NCBI RefSeq assembly: GCF_001625305.1
Contig: NW_017803909.1
Coordinates: 62,001-126,000 of the forward strand
Reading direction: 5' to 3'
Length of the DNA stretch: 64,000 nt
DNA from: Branchiostoma belcheri
Lineage: Eukaryota; Chordata; Leptocardii; Amphioxiformes; Branchiostomatidae
Of this stretch, positions 34,928 to 47,557 are shown piece by piece. Made by a program: the position numbers and the translations under genes. The notes under the pieces were generated by a model, which searched no databases, had not been told where the DNA came from, and saw only the letters and a program-made list of their open reading frames with translations. Each line of letters opens with the position of its first letter. Position 1 is the stretch's first letter.

Positions 34928-36148
34928 TTTGGCGTGATGTCCACTTAAGTTGGTTTACTCGGGCCGTTGTCGCCACATCGTTTCCAAGAGTGGTGTTTGA
35001 TGTCAATATCTGTAAATTAAATTAAAACCCACCACAGAATCACTCTGTTTTCGTTTTCTAGTGTGTGTAATACTCTCTAAGCAGAGGTTTGGGTTTTGGC
35101 TTACTTTTGGCGTGTTTTTAGGTTTTTTATCGGGCTTTCTTTTTGGATTGGTATTTTCTTTTTGGAGTCGGCGTAAAAAAGAGAAAGCCCAATAAAAAGC
35201 CTAAAAACACGCAAAAAATAAGCCCAAACGCAAACCACTGCTTGGAGAGTAGTGATTCAATACCTTGTCTCTTCTTACGCTTTTAACCTGAAACTTTGGA
35301 ATTTTGCTTTACTAATCAAAATCTATATGGTAAAAAAATGAATAACACATCTAATTTTTCTATTTAAATTCGCATTATGAACTACTAGACTGACAGTAAC
35401 TATTACGCACAGGGAACTGAATTCTGTAAACCCAACTGGCGCCAAGTCCCAAGAAGTTACCGATTTCCGAACTAGTGTAGGACTTCGTTTCTCTCTACTC
35501 TGCCCACACCGTGTACATACATGTACATGTACTAGTACTACCATGGTGGTAGAAAATATCTTTTCTACCTCCATGGTACTAGTATTTCATTTTCGCCTGT
35601 TGACCTGGAAGCACGGTGTGTAGCAGAGTTCACAGGTTCTACTAATCTCAGGTTGTTGGACGTCTTGACGACCACTTGTCAAACCCACCGCAAACAAACG
35701 CTTCGTTAGCGTCAATTACCAGTCTTCACACCTACTAACGACCGCATGGGACGATCTGTAACGATTTGCAAACAGAACTTAGCAGAATGTTTGACTACGC
35801 TGTCGCCTGAATTGCTCAACTGGAAGTCAACGACAGAAAAAGAAGCATACATTGATCAGCAAAACGGATTTCTCTCCCCTAGCTTGAAGCTACTAGTATG
35901 CCCCAGTCAGCTAAATTGAGATTACTAACCTTGTACACCTATTATGCAGCCAATTTAGAAGTGCTTCCATCATCAATTGAAAATGTTATATATCTAACCA
36001 AGGAGTTCCTTGATCTAACGGAACTTATGCATTTCCCAGATATCTTCGAATGAGAGATATCCCATTTTCTGACAAAATGCCTCTCAACCAAAAACTTGAA
36101 CAGCAACAATAACCTGGATCGTGCAAACGCTAGATACCATGCCTACCA
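34928..36148. repeat. 1.2 kb duplicated block, copy 1 (probable haplotype A)
   Basis: It aligns end to end with 37446-38674, in the same orientation, with scattered substitutions and small indels. It starts TTTGGCGTGATGTCC and ends GATACCATGCCTACCA, where a LINE tail begins. Embedded are a long-TIR element at 35071-35251, a hairpin at 35530-35584 and a short hairpin at 35997-36014. No coding signal. Confidence 0.85.
35071..35251. mobile_element. Long-TIR foldback element TACTCTC..GAGAGTA, copy 1
   Basis: A 181 bp unit almost entirely palindromic: TACTCTCTAAGCAG..GGCGTGTTTTTAGG against CCTAAAAACACGC..GCTTGGAGAGTA. The same unit is at 37588-37768 (the allelic-like copy) and, more diverged, at 49179-49389. 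Confidence 0.75.
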
Positions 36149-37160
36149 AGTTATAATAATAATACTGGTTTATTTCTTTCATACTATGCTGTACAGAGTA
36201 GCAGGGTCCCCGTAGGGCCCTGAATTGGTCTGCCGCATTACAAATTGTTAAAAACGGTTGGCACAAATATTAAAAGCAATTATTAAAGACAGTTAAAAAC
36301 AGCAATTATTAAAAGTATTTACAATAGGTGGCGATCATAGTCAAGCGGTTAAAAACAGCAAAATTGTTAAAAGTATTTACAATAGCATATACCGTGTCAT
36401 GACAGATTGTTGTTCTTGTTCAGTAGTCTTACAAGGAAAGGTATGCTACTGTTTCTAAATCTTTCAGTTCTAGTTCTGATTGTGTCCAGATCGTTACAAT
36501 GTCTTGTGTGCCTGTTACTTGTCTGCCCACGGGAGGGGGGGAGCAAGTTTCTAAAGAGCGCACTGTTCAACAGTTTCTTCCCGAAGCGGAGGCACAGCTG
36601 TTCCCGTCTTGTTCTCAATGGTTGAAGACCAAGCTGTGCACAGGCGTCTGCGTAGCTGGTGTACCTTCTCCCCAGGATAATCCTGCATGCCCTCCTTTGG
36701 ATGGATTCGATCTGCGATGACTGTTTGTTTGTAAGTCCTGAGCTCCACACCGGGGCTGCGTACTCTAGTACCGGCCTCACGTATGTAGTGTACACTGTAG
36801 TCATGTCGGTCGTCGGTAGGTTGAACTGTTTTAGGCGCTTTAAGATGAACAGACGCTTGCTACCTTGTGTAGACATATGGTTGACTTGTGTGTCCCATTT
36901 TAAGTCTGTCTGTATCCACACTCCTAGCAGTTTTGCGATCTGAACGGTCTGGAGTACGTGACCATCGATCTGTACGGACGGTAGTGTGGGTGGGATTCTG
37001 GTGAAACAGAAGTGCATCACCTTACATTTTTTCGGGTGAAGTTTCATTTTACTCTCTTCCGTCCAACTTTCCAGATCGCTGAGGTCTCGCTGCAGTGACG
37101 ACTGGTCTTGAAAATGTCCTTTCAAAGACATACATCATCTCTGAGATGAGTTTTCATATT
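36149..37160 (-). mobile_element. 5'-truncated LINE fragment (CR1/L2-like reverse transcriptase C-terminus)
   Basis: The minus-strand ORF 37131-36397 (244 aa) has the post-catalytic reverse transcriptase sequence of APE-type LINEs: LESWTEESKMKLHPKKCKVMHF, LLGVWIQTDLKWDTQV, TTYVRPVLEYAAPVWSSGL and QIESIQRRACRIILG. The catalytic box survives only as an out-of-frame DDV just upstream (about 37150), so a frameshift separates it from the ORF. The element ends at the left in a (TAA/TTA)n-type tail beside 36149. The clade is inferred from motif style. The right boundary is approximate. Confidence 0.8.
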
Positions 37161-37444
37161 GTGCAAGGATAGTAATAGTTATGGTGAAGTGTACAAAATC
37201 GCCCAAGTCTCCATCACTATATAACATCATTAGTCAATGTCTTCTTTTGTCCCAGCACTGATCAGTCATTTCTAACTCCTCACTGTGTAGTGTCAGGGTG
37301 GGGCAGGCAGCTCAGTCAGAAGACAATCTCTTCATCACATCATATGTCTAGAAACAGTAGATATGACTGTTTTCTGTATGACAAGTTATTCATTGCGAAT
37401 TTGTGTATATTTTGGAAGGATGCCCTGTCCTTGGTGCTGAAATG

Positions 37445-37445
37445 N
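37445..37445. other. Assembly gap, single n
   Basis: One unresolved base exactly at the left edge of the second copy of the 1.2 kb block. This is the mark of a contig join rather than of biological sequence. Confidence 0.9.
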
Positions 37446-38674
37446 TTTGGCGTGATGTCCACTTAAGTTGGTTTACTCGGGCCGTTGTCGCCACATCGTT
37501 TCCAAGAGTGGTGTTTGATGTCAATATCTGTAAATTAAATTAAAACCCACCACAGAATCACTCTGTTTTCGTTTTCTAGTGTAGTAATACTCTCTAAGCA
37601 GAGGTTTGGGTTTTGGCTTACTTTTGACGTGTTTTTAGGTTTTTTATCGGGCTTCCTTTTTGGATTGGTATTTTCTTTTTGGAGTCGGCGTAAAAAAGAG
37701 AAAGCCCAATAAAAAGCCTAAAAACACGCAAAAAATAAGCCCAAACGCAAACCACTGCTTGGAGAGTAGTGATTCAATACCTTGTCTCTTCTTACGCTTT
37801 TAACCTGAAACTTCGGAATTTTGCTTTACTAATCAAAATCTATATGGTAAAAAATGAATAACACATCTAATTTTTCTATTTAAATTCGCATTATGAACTA
37901 CTAGACTGACAGTAACTATTACGCACAGGGAACTGAATTCTGTAAACCCAACTGGCGCCAAGTCCCAAGAAGTTACCGATTTCCGAACTAGTGTAGGACT
38001 TCGTTTCTCTCTACTCTGCCCACACCGTGTACATACATGTACATGTACTAGTACTACCATGGTGGTAGAAAATCTCTTTTCTATCTCCATGGTACTAGTA
38101 CTAGTATTTCATTTTCGCCTATTGACCTGGAAGCACGGTGTGTAGCAGAGTTCACAGGTTCTACTAATCTCAGGTTGTTGGACGTCTTGACGACCACTTG
38201 TCAAACCCACCGCAAACAAACGCTTCGTTAGCGTCAATTACCAGTCTTCACACCTCCTAACGACCGCATGGGACGATCTGTAACGATTTGCAAACAGAAC
38301 TTAGCAGAATGTTTGACTACGCTGTCGCCTGAATTGCTCAACTGGAAGTCAACGACCGAAAAAGAAGCATACATGATTGATCAGCAAAACGGATTTCTCT
38401 CCCCTAGCTTGAAGCTACTAATATGCCCCAGCCAGCTAAATTGAGATTACTAACCTCGTACACCTATTATGCAGCCAATTTAGAAGTGCTTCCATCATCA
38501 ATTGAAAATGTTATATATATCAAGGACATTATACTGTGTATAATGTCCTTGGTTATATCTAACCAATATCTTCGAATGAGAGATATCCCATTTTCTGACA
38601 AAATGCCTCTCAACCAAAAACTTGAACAGCAACAAAAACCTGGATCGTGCAAACGCTAGATACCATGCCTACCA
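37446..38674. repeat. 1.2 kb duplicated block, copy 2 (probable haplotype B)
   Basis: Pairs with 34928-36148. Differences include a full 35 bp hairpin at 38519-38553 where copy 1 has only an 18 bp one, an extra CTAGTA near 38100, and scattered single-base changes. It continues beyond CCTACCA into sequence with no LINE. Confidence 0.85.
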
Positions 38675-41600
38675 TGTTGTGCCTACACAACATCTTTTGC
38701 CTATGAATATGTTTTATTTTTCCAGGGAGGTTCTATTTTAAACCTTGATATTTCCTATGAAGCAGATCGAGAGGATCGTAAAATTAGTGAACCTTTTTTT
38801 TTCTTTTACACAGGGGGGGGGGGCATTTTTTTCAGTCATGTTCACTTCCCGCAACTTGTTTGTTTTCTTTACATTTAACTTTCTCATGGTGCAAGCTGTT
38901 TTAACAATTTTTGATTAATTGACTGCGCTTTGCATTTATATTTCTTTCTCCTTTACACCAATCAGACTGCCATTGTTATGGATGAGGCGGCCATATTGAA
39001 ACCCCGAGGTTTTGAGACCACTGTGCAACATTTAGACACCGATCGCAAGAAATGGGCTTTTCATATTCAAAAGTCTCGGGCATTTCAAACGACGAAATCA
39101 CATGGGAAAGTTCGCACAAGTCTCATTTTTTGTGGACAGAGAAATAACGGGATTGTTACAAATGAACTGAGAAGTACAATCATAATAGACTGATCCAGGC
39201 TGTCCTGTCGAAACATTGACATTCAAAAAGTGACAAAATATTTTACTAATTCTAGAGAAATAAAGGCCCTGGAGAAATTTGTGTTGTCACCGTGAGCTAG
39301 TACTGTTCATCAAAATGTGTGTAAAAGTAAGTCCTTGGTAAACGCAAGGAGACTTTAAAAATAATTTTTAAACCTCGTTGGTGAAAACAAGTTTAAGGAA
39401 GTAAAGGCACAAAGAACTCAGTGGTCTTTTGACTATTCAAAGTGCAGCCTTTTTAAACCTCCTTGGTGCAGCTATGGCCAGTGTACATGGATGTGTATTG
39501 TTGGTTCAAAGACGACATGTTTTTACCACCTATTGTATTGTATCTAGCGGTTTGTCTCGCGTTGAACTTTCAAGACGGCTCGTCTGTTCTGTCTCACCTG
39601 TTGATGTCGGTCCTTTGATCGTTTCCCTCAGGTGAGAATGAGGTGTCACAGTACTGACAGCGCGTGGGGGCAATCAGCGGTTTGCCACTGGGGTGTGGGG
39701 ATCAAAAATCAAAACATAACAAGCTTTGTGCAGTTGTCGTTTCTTAATAGCGGCCCGTCCTTAATATGCACGCTCCGCATTGAGCTTGTTTATACAATTG
39801 CCAGGGTGGGAATTGATGTCAACAGTAATTGTCGTGCGTGAATTTGTGGTAGCAGAAAACACGTGTGTCCGATAGGGTATACTTGTAAGCATGGTAGTGT
39901 ATTTTGGGTGGCGAAAGAAAACCGTGAAAACTGAAAAAGCTTTCGCCGGCACGTCCAACAAACAAAGACAACTTGTTGGAAGAGGGTCAGCAAACAAAAC
40001 CAATGGGGAATACACTCAACATAAACCAACCAGCTAATAGACCGTGGTAGATCGTCAGCAGATGTTATGAATGTGGCACCATCATTACACACAAACCTAG
40101 AGGCCTCCTAAGACTATAGATAGGTAAAGTTTTATGTCGAATGTACGGTGATCTGACATACGCCCCCCTCCCCAAACCTCGACCGCGATAGCACCTGTTG
40201 ATGAACACCTGACGGCCGGGCTGTGCGCGCCTGCGGCTCGGGCTGACAGGCCGCCTCCCCCGGGTAACATACATCCTTCCACCCCGGGGATTCTTCAGGG
40301 GGAAATACCATCTGGAAATGAAGCTCAGGGGAAATTAGAAACAAATGGAGGTCAGGTTGTACGTGTCTTCTGTGGTTACGGGTGGGAGGGGGGCTTATTT
40401 AGGTCGGAAGGTGAGATTGGAGGTGGCCGCGCGAAAGTTGTTGTTCCTCCTCCATACTCAGTTCGTTGGGGGATTACATGGCCTCACGCGAGTTCGCCGC
40501 TTTACATTGTATAAAGTTGAGTGAAAACACATGTCTAATTCTACATTCACGGCATGAGACTTTAGCACTCACCATTATACCCATGCCCTGTCTCCAAAAC
40601 ATTAAGGACTCATATTGATTTGTTGTGCCGATCCGGCTTTACCTTTGGGCAATTAGCCGCAGATTGGTACCCGAGAACAGTTATTTATTATTATTATTAT
40701 TATGTCTCCAAAATTGTTAGTGATTCTCCAGGGCCCGCTGATTCTCGGCCCGCCCAAGAGATTGGAAAGTTTTCAAAAGTTTTCAAGTTTAGATTAACTT
40801 CTTTACGTTAGCTGAAGAGAAAAAAAGTAGTTTTGAAAAAGATTCCTTGTTTCATCATTTGGAAATGTGTGTTGCATGTGTTAGGACACCAAAACGATCA
40901 GATGCGCTCCGCCAAATGTGCCCCTCGGGAGCCCGAGAACAGCTGCAGGAGGGTGTAGCCTCGGGAACAGCCTTCCGGAAGGATGTTTGTTACCTTGAAC
41001 TTTTGTTACATTCAAAAGTGGTCAGGAAAGCTATGACGCGATGTAGAAAAAAAGCCTGGACATGGGCTTTTTGAGGGGATACAACCATTTTTAGCCCCGT
41101 CCAAAGACAATCGGACGAAAACGTATTAGCCACCTGCCGATGCATTTTAGAACCAACCACATGGACGATTCACAGTACATCATGATTGAACAAAAATAAG
41201 AAGAGGGCGACTGTACCAAATAAACTACTAATATTCAGGGGCAGCATAGTAAAGCAAAGAGTTATTTAGATGTTGACTTTGTTTGGTGTGTAACCATAAA
41301 GTTGAAAATGCCTGACAGCTGTTTTGAGTTCTTATCTAAGAATTCGCCTGAAATGGCTAAAGAACAAGTTACACCAACAAAGAAAACTCTTTTCCTCTCG
41401 CTGTAAATCTGAAAAAAAATCGCTTTTTCTTTTCTCTTGCCTCCTTGGCTGACCAATGCCCGCATGTTCACACACTGTTGCCGTGAGAAATCCGCCTTTT
41501 TGGCGAGTGAGAAATAATCCAGGCGGGCCGGATGGAGCCGGATGGCCATGTTTGGGGATGATGGACAGGCGCAGCGGACGACAGGTGATAGTCGGACCAC

Positions 41601-42070
41601 TTGTGTGAACCTACCACACACATGGACTTCTGTACAAATTACTTTTCCGTCTGCTTCTGCGGATAGAATATTGTGAAAATCTAGGTTTCGAAATCTCTTA
41701 AAAACTACTTTGGACCAATTGCAAGATTTCGTTGCTACAAAAGTAAGTTGTAATACGTGCATCACAACAATTTTGAAGTCTGAATGAAGGTTGTATTTGT
41801 AGTTCATGAAACCCCTTGTTGGAATGTTTATACATACATGAATAAATAAATTGCTGGATTAATGTGGGCAAGTCATCGATAGTATGTAATAGCTATAACT
41901 CTGAGCTATAACGGTAGCTCTGAAGAAAGTGGTATCGTTTCATATATACAGTAGCTTGTTAGTTTGTTTTTATTTCCACGAAACGCATACATGCAAATGC
42001 TACAAGACAAAGGATGCGCCTGGCCTCAGATCCATCTGTGGTATTGTTTTATCACTCAGACATGCTCAGC
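38675..42070. other. Intergenic upstream of Scratch, nothing recognised
   Basis: It has a (TTA)n tract at about 40681-40703 and G-runs near 38811-38822. Open frames such as 41807-41262 minus (181 codons) show no recognisable domain. Scratch enhancers may lie here, but I cannot identify any from sequence. Confidence 0.5.
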
Positions 42071-42200
42071 TGTCAATTGGCCGACTTTGCCGTATATTTA
42101 GCCCCGCCCGTGGGACCTCCATAAAAGATTCGCGCAATTTTGGGGCCGCCTCCTCAAATTTGACTAAAAAAGGCGGTCGGTGGTTGGTGTGTTGACCAAT
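42071..42200 (+). promoter_or_regulatory. Probable Scratch core promoter
   Basis: An inverted CCAAT box (ATTGG at 42076-42080), a GC box GCCCCGCCC at 42101-42109, a TATA-like ATAAAAG at 42121-42127 and a second CCAAT at 42196-42200 lie within 330 bp upstream of the ATG at 42399. Spacing suits a start site near 42150. Motifs are read directly; use is inferred. Confidence 0.5.
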
Positions 42201-42398
42201 CAGAGCGTCTGGTTTGGACCCGCCCGGCCCTCGCGTGACGACACACGGACATACCGCAGGCCGGCCACTCAAAATAGCCCGACCGTCAGCCGGGAGAGAC
42301 ATTCTGACACTTGTTGCTCGTGAACTGCGGAAGCACAGTCTGCCAAGTTCCCAACTCACTGTTTCTCCACTGCGCGACGACGACTTCTACTGTTCACC

Positions 42399-45300
42399 AT
42401 GCCGAGAGCTTTCCTCGTCAAGAGATTCAAGCACATCTGGGAGTCAGGCGAGCCCAAGGAATCCGAACAGGGCGAGATGGGAGGTAAGAAGGAGCACATT
42501 TTGTCCTGATTTTGGCACAGGCAGTGGTTATCTAGCCATGGGTGTTTACCTATGCAGTGTGTGTGACAGGACCCGGTCCAGTGGCTGTAGTTGATCCTGC
42601 CTCGGTGCGGACATGCTTGCATACCGTAGATCTATGTAGCTGAACCTCAGTGTTCTTATTCAAACTTTCAGCCTGGGGAAATCTTTACCAAGGTCGTAAA
42701 AATCTCGGAAAAATCGGATGGCATGTCCAGACGACGCGCCGCGGCCTGCCCTAACCAGTCCTGACCGTTACGTCTCCCGGCAAGCCGCGTGCCTGACATG
42801 ATAGGAGCTGGCAAGGCTTGTTTTAAAGCTGATTAATTGGACCCATGTTATTTTTCAAGGGGTGGCTTGTAGGTCCGGACCATGTGTGGTATGGGCCAGG
42901 CTTCCTGGCTTCCCGGGGTCACAGGGCTACCAGACCGACCTTATCTGCAACACGTGGGTCGTTGTTCATTCTCCTCGGCCGCAAACTAAAATGTAGTTTT
43001 GTTCAAAGCCCGCGAATGAACATACATAGTGTAAACAATTTCATGGCTAAGGAAGTTCAAACAAAAACATTGCGGTTTTAGAAGTCAGGGTCTGAAAAGT
43101 AGCACATCTTTGCTTGCTTCGAAATAATTTTCGGGCCGTGGATAGCCTCTGGTTGCGATATCGCGATGGCATCCTTTCATCCTACAGATATCAAAAGTCA
43201 TGGGCTTGTTATTCAGCGGATCTAACGCAACTTCCCTCCCTTCCCCCACATGACGTGTTCGTCTGTACAAAGTCTGTTTGACTAAACACTAGTTTCTGCA
43301 CGGAACTTGGATGACGTCTGCCCATGCATTTCCGTGTTCTTGGATTTATGTCGTGTCTGTTACACATTTATGTATTGGGTTATTTTAAGTCAATAAAATC
43401 CTTTACAGGCCAAACTAAATCATAGGGAGGTTTCTCGGAAGTGATGTTCATATATGGCGACAAAACCTGAATATTCCTCATCGATAGTCTCCTATCTGAA
43501 TTTGAAGGTGTTGGTCAAATTCGTCAACATTTCCATTTAGAACAACTGATTCCATTACAAGAAAACATCGCTCTGCGTCATGTAAACGATCGTCGTCCAA
43601 AAGCGTCGTCTGCGGAGATTGCCAGGGTGACAGGACCCTAAAAATAGCCCCCTCTGTCCGTGACGGTCCCGTGTCCGTATATAGTCAAAGTGATGATGGG
43701 TGATAGATCTGCGGTCATGTTTTTATAAATTATTTGTTATTTAATACCCACACCCCTTACAAGAACGCTGTTCTGTAGAAACATCAAAACTGAAACGACT
43801 TTTTTTCGCAACGTGTCGCTACCGCACATCGATATGATTGTTGAATATGTAGAAGCTGATCACCTTTGTTCTTCTCGTCAGTGAGCTAAGAATGACCCTC
43901 GTGGCGGATGACCACCTGTGCTGGTCACTTACAAATGGTCAATCCCCCACTAGTCTGGAATTCGCGGAAAAAAAACACTTCCCCAAACTGCGAGTCAGCT
44001 GTTCCATACAGACTCTATCATTCGGCTTGATATGCTGTCAATGACGTAATGGTAAACTTACTTCTTGGAGACGTACACAACACAAGACTAACATTGTGCG
44101 GCGATTCCTTAGACAGATTTTCTCAAGAAACACAAAACTTTGAGGTAACCTTGGCGGAAACCCAGGGGTGTGCTCAAAGGTAACACCGGCTGGGGTACGA
44201 ACAAGACGTCTTTGTCTGGAGATGGCCCTGTTGCGGCTAAGGTTTCTCCCTTCGCCAATTTCGGTCCGGAAAGGTAGAAGTCTGATTTTGGGTCTGGGTT
44301 GTCTCCTGCGAATTGACTTCGAGTTTTATCTGGCCTTTTTCTGTGTGCCCAGATTGATAAATTCGCCTGTCGTTCATGTATAATATATTCATGAGAAAAA
44401 CAGCTGACTCTACAAAAGTCTTAAAAAGTTGTATCCAGTTTTGCAAAATGATTGAGATATGTTCTAATTTTATTCCTTTGTGTCTTTTTCCTTTATTTCT
44501 GGTGGTAGCAAATATCGGTCAAATCTGTGATTATCGGAAAATTTATAAATTCCAGACTTCGACTTTTTTGTCTTATAACAAAGCAACAAATAAAGTCGTG
44601 CGGAACGTTTAAACGTCTTGAAAATCCTCCCATCCTATTGTATTATCTAATTCTTTCTTTGTGTCAGAAATCAGCTTATTTCTTTGAAGTCTGACGCCTC
44701 GACAGACATAGGAAAAACCACGCTGTGGTATTCGCCAGGACTGTTGTATGAGCTTGATTGGTTTATAATAGACTGTCTGGAGTGTCGGCCATTTTAAACG
44801 ATTGTCATTGTGGAGCCATGGAAATGTGTATCAGTTTCTATTGTTCGTCTGTGATGGTCGAGGTGTCGCGACATGTCCCGCACAATGGAGCGGTGAAAAG
44901 ACAGGAGTAACGACGTCTAATTGGAGGATAATGGCGGGACATCTTTGAGTCGGGCCATCCGGTCAGATCCACGGTCCCACGCGTCATTAGTGGGTTATGA
45001 TGCCAAGATGATTTCTGTGCACATGCACAGCAATTTGCTCTTAGTCTTACCTAGAGAACACAGAAACCCGTTCAGATGGGAGACTAAAATATTTTGCGTC
45101 TGACCTAGTCTAGGTTGGAAAGACAAATGATTTTACCCTGGCCAGATGCAAATATATGTACGAAAACTAATTAACGAATACGTACAATTTACAAATGAAT
45201 GAACTTTGAAGTTTACCGGAAGAATTTGTAGAAAAACACACATAAAACACGTATTCTCTATTTCCAGAAGCCCCTGAGCCGGTGACGTTGGTCCCCGTGG

Positions 45301-47557
45301 ACTGGAGTAAAGGTTACCACCCCGTTCCCTTCTTCAACCCGCTGGGCCTGCCGCTTGTCGCCCCCCACCAGGACGACCCCAGCCGACGGAGTCCTGTCGA
45401 GAGCACCGCTCTGCCCCCCTCCCCACCCCCAGATGACCTCAAGATCAAGGTCAACGATGAGGACAACCTCAAGGGCGCTTCAACGCCCAATAAACCCAAA
45501 CAGGTGAGTTCGTGTGTACATTATGTAACCATGAGTTTGTTGCAGAATGCATAGTTGGAGTGTTTTGTTTAGACTACACCGGCAATGTTAATCGTGAAAC
45601 GGCCCTAATGCGCTCCGGTTACAACTGGTGGAAACAAACTTTCGCTTTTCATCGCTCGTTGAGCGCCCGTGAAATTGGAGATAAATTATATTGTTAGCTT
45701 TCCACTTTGCCCTGTTTGTTCCGCGTAAACACCGTTTAGTCTACTCGGGTTATGTGTGTTTATTTTCCACAGTAGTACACACAACACTAGGTGGAATGAT
45801 TCGGCAATATACTTTGGTAAAGTGTCGCGGCAATGGTTTCTTTTACAATTGGTCGACTGAGTGCCGCACTAACAAAGTAACAACTCGCAGAGAGACCAAA
45901 AACAAACTGCTCTCTTCCGCCCGGGTTCTGTGACCATATAAAACCCGTGCTAATTGGAAACTCGCTAATCCCATGTGGCGTGGGGGCTCGCGTAAATAAA
46001 CTCGGATGTCCGAAGATTACACCAACTCGAAACAGCACCGACTGTCGCCATGTTCTGGTTGGGGACCGACCAATGGTTAATATTATGGGGGTGTCAGCTT
46101 TTGCAATTTGGGGGCGGGCCATTGTAGAAATTAAGGGTGCTTGCCTGATCATCTGCGTCTCTATGTCAGAAGATTTTGGGATGTACATGTAATACCAAGA
46201 AAGTAATATTAAACGAAAAAGAGACTCAAATCTCCTTGATATTACAGCTTGGAGAGTAGATATTACGAGAGTTGGTCGAAGAACATAAAACGACCAACCG
46301 ATTAGGAGTTCGAACTTCAATCAAAAGTAAGAAACAGCAACAACAACAACAAACCAATATAATTCTTCTTTTCCTACAGACAAAGACCAAGAGAGAGCGG
46401 TCGGACAGCGAGTCGTCCGTGAGTCCGCGGGGCGGAGAGACGCCGACCGGCCCGTACCACTGCCCGGAGTGCGGCAAGCGGTACAGTACGTCCAGTAACC
46501 TGGCCCGCCACAGACAGACGCACCGGGACCAGCAGGACAAGAAGGCCAGGAAGTGTCCGCACTGTGATAAGGTAAGGAACAGGACTTGCTGAAGTTTTCT
46601 ATTGTTTTCCTGTGTGTTAGTTTCAGTAAAACTCCACGAGCGGGTCTTGGATACGCTTGAATAGATGTAGAAATAGATATGGAATATGATTAAGAATAGT
46701 CATTAAAAATTATCCAGACTTTCGCGGTCTTGAATTTTCAAACCTTTGTCAACATTTTACCGAATTAAGTCTATTTTCCATCTTTATTATAATTTTTATC
46801 AATTATGATGATATCAGTTCTGATAATTTCTATGTTGATGTGTTTCAGGTGTACGTGTCCATGCCTGCCCTGTCCATGCACATCCGCACACACAAGCAGG
46901 GCTGTAAGTGTCCGTACTGCGGGAAGTGTTTCTCCCGGCCGTGGTTACTACAGGGGCACATCAGGACACACACTGGTGAGGACACTCAGCTTCTTCATAC
47001 AGAAATATTGTTTTTATCATCATGGTAGTTGTCTAATGGATGTATGTTTCAAGCAAAAAATTATCTATATGGTACGCGCAACGAACATTGACAAGACATA
47101 GTAGTAGGTACGATTGTAATATCTTATAGCACTTTGTAGCAAGTTAGATATTCATGCAATGTATGAATGAAACATTTTTAGTTTTCGCAAGTTGGATAGA
47201 AAAAGCTACAGTCTGTATATTCTGGTATTTTATGTCCAGAAATTTAATACTAACGGTGATTGTTGTTTGTTTCTTTGTTGTGTAGGCGAGAGACCGTTCG
47301 TGTGCCAGATCTGTGAGAAGGCGTTTGCCGACAAGTCCAACCTGCGGGCGCACACCCAGACCCACTCGGACGCCAAGCCCTACGTCTGCGGCCGCTGTGG
47401 CAAGGCCTTCGCGCTCAAGTCTTACCTGTACAAGCACGAGGAGAGTGCCTGTCTGCGGAGCACCAAGGTCACCAAGCCAGCAACAACCAGACAGGCACAG
47501 AGGCAGGGCACTGCGGACAGACGCGATCCACAGGCCCCCATAGCAGTACAGGGGTAG
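42399..47557 (+). CDS. scrt: Scratch-family SNAG/C2H2 zinc-finger transcriptional repressor, complete, five exons
   Basis: Exons 42399-42483, 45268-45503, 46380-46571, 46849-46975 and 47286-47557 join to 303 aa (human SCRT2 is 307). The N-terminus [10 protein letters not shown] is a SNAG domain, which recruits LSD1/CoREST-type corepressors. A proline-rich linker follows. Five fingers: C135/C138/H151/H155; C166/C169/H182/H186; C192/C195/H208/H212; C220/C223/H236/H240; and C2HC C248/C251/H264/C269. The second and third contain [12 protein letters not shown] and [11 protein letters not shown], the last [15 protein letters not shown], which is the Scratch rather than the Snail signature. It should bind E-boxes (CAGGTG) in the nucleus of newly post-mitotic neurons. 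Finger 3 lies across exon 4, and the exon 4-5 junction splits the TGE(R/K)P linker glycine. All splice sites are consensus. The ATG is fixed by the SNAG domain. Confidence 0.95.
42484..45267 (+). other. Scratch intron 1
   Basis: A 2.8 kb intron between the SNAG exon and the linker exon. No exon, RNA gene or terminal-repeat element was recognised. Confidence 0.6.
45504..46379 (+). other. Scratch intron 2
   Basis: 876 bp. It contains a short (CAA)n tract at about 46336-46352, close to the exon 3 acceptor. The minus-strand open frame 46320-45787 (177 codons) has no recognisable content. Confidence 0.6.

Noticed and set aside
41262-41807. 181 aa minus-strand ORF upstream of Scratch
   Set aside because: Long for chance, but there is no recognisable domain, no splice context and no compositional signature of a protein.
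45787-46320. 177 aa minus-strand ORF inside Scratch intron 2
   Set aside because: Antisense and intronic, with mixed hydrophobic low-information content and no recognisable family.
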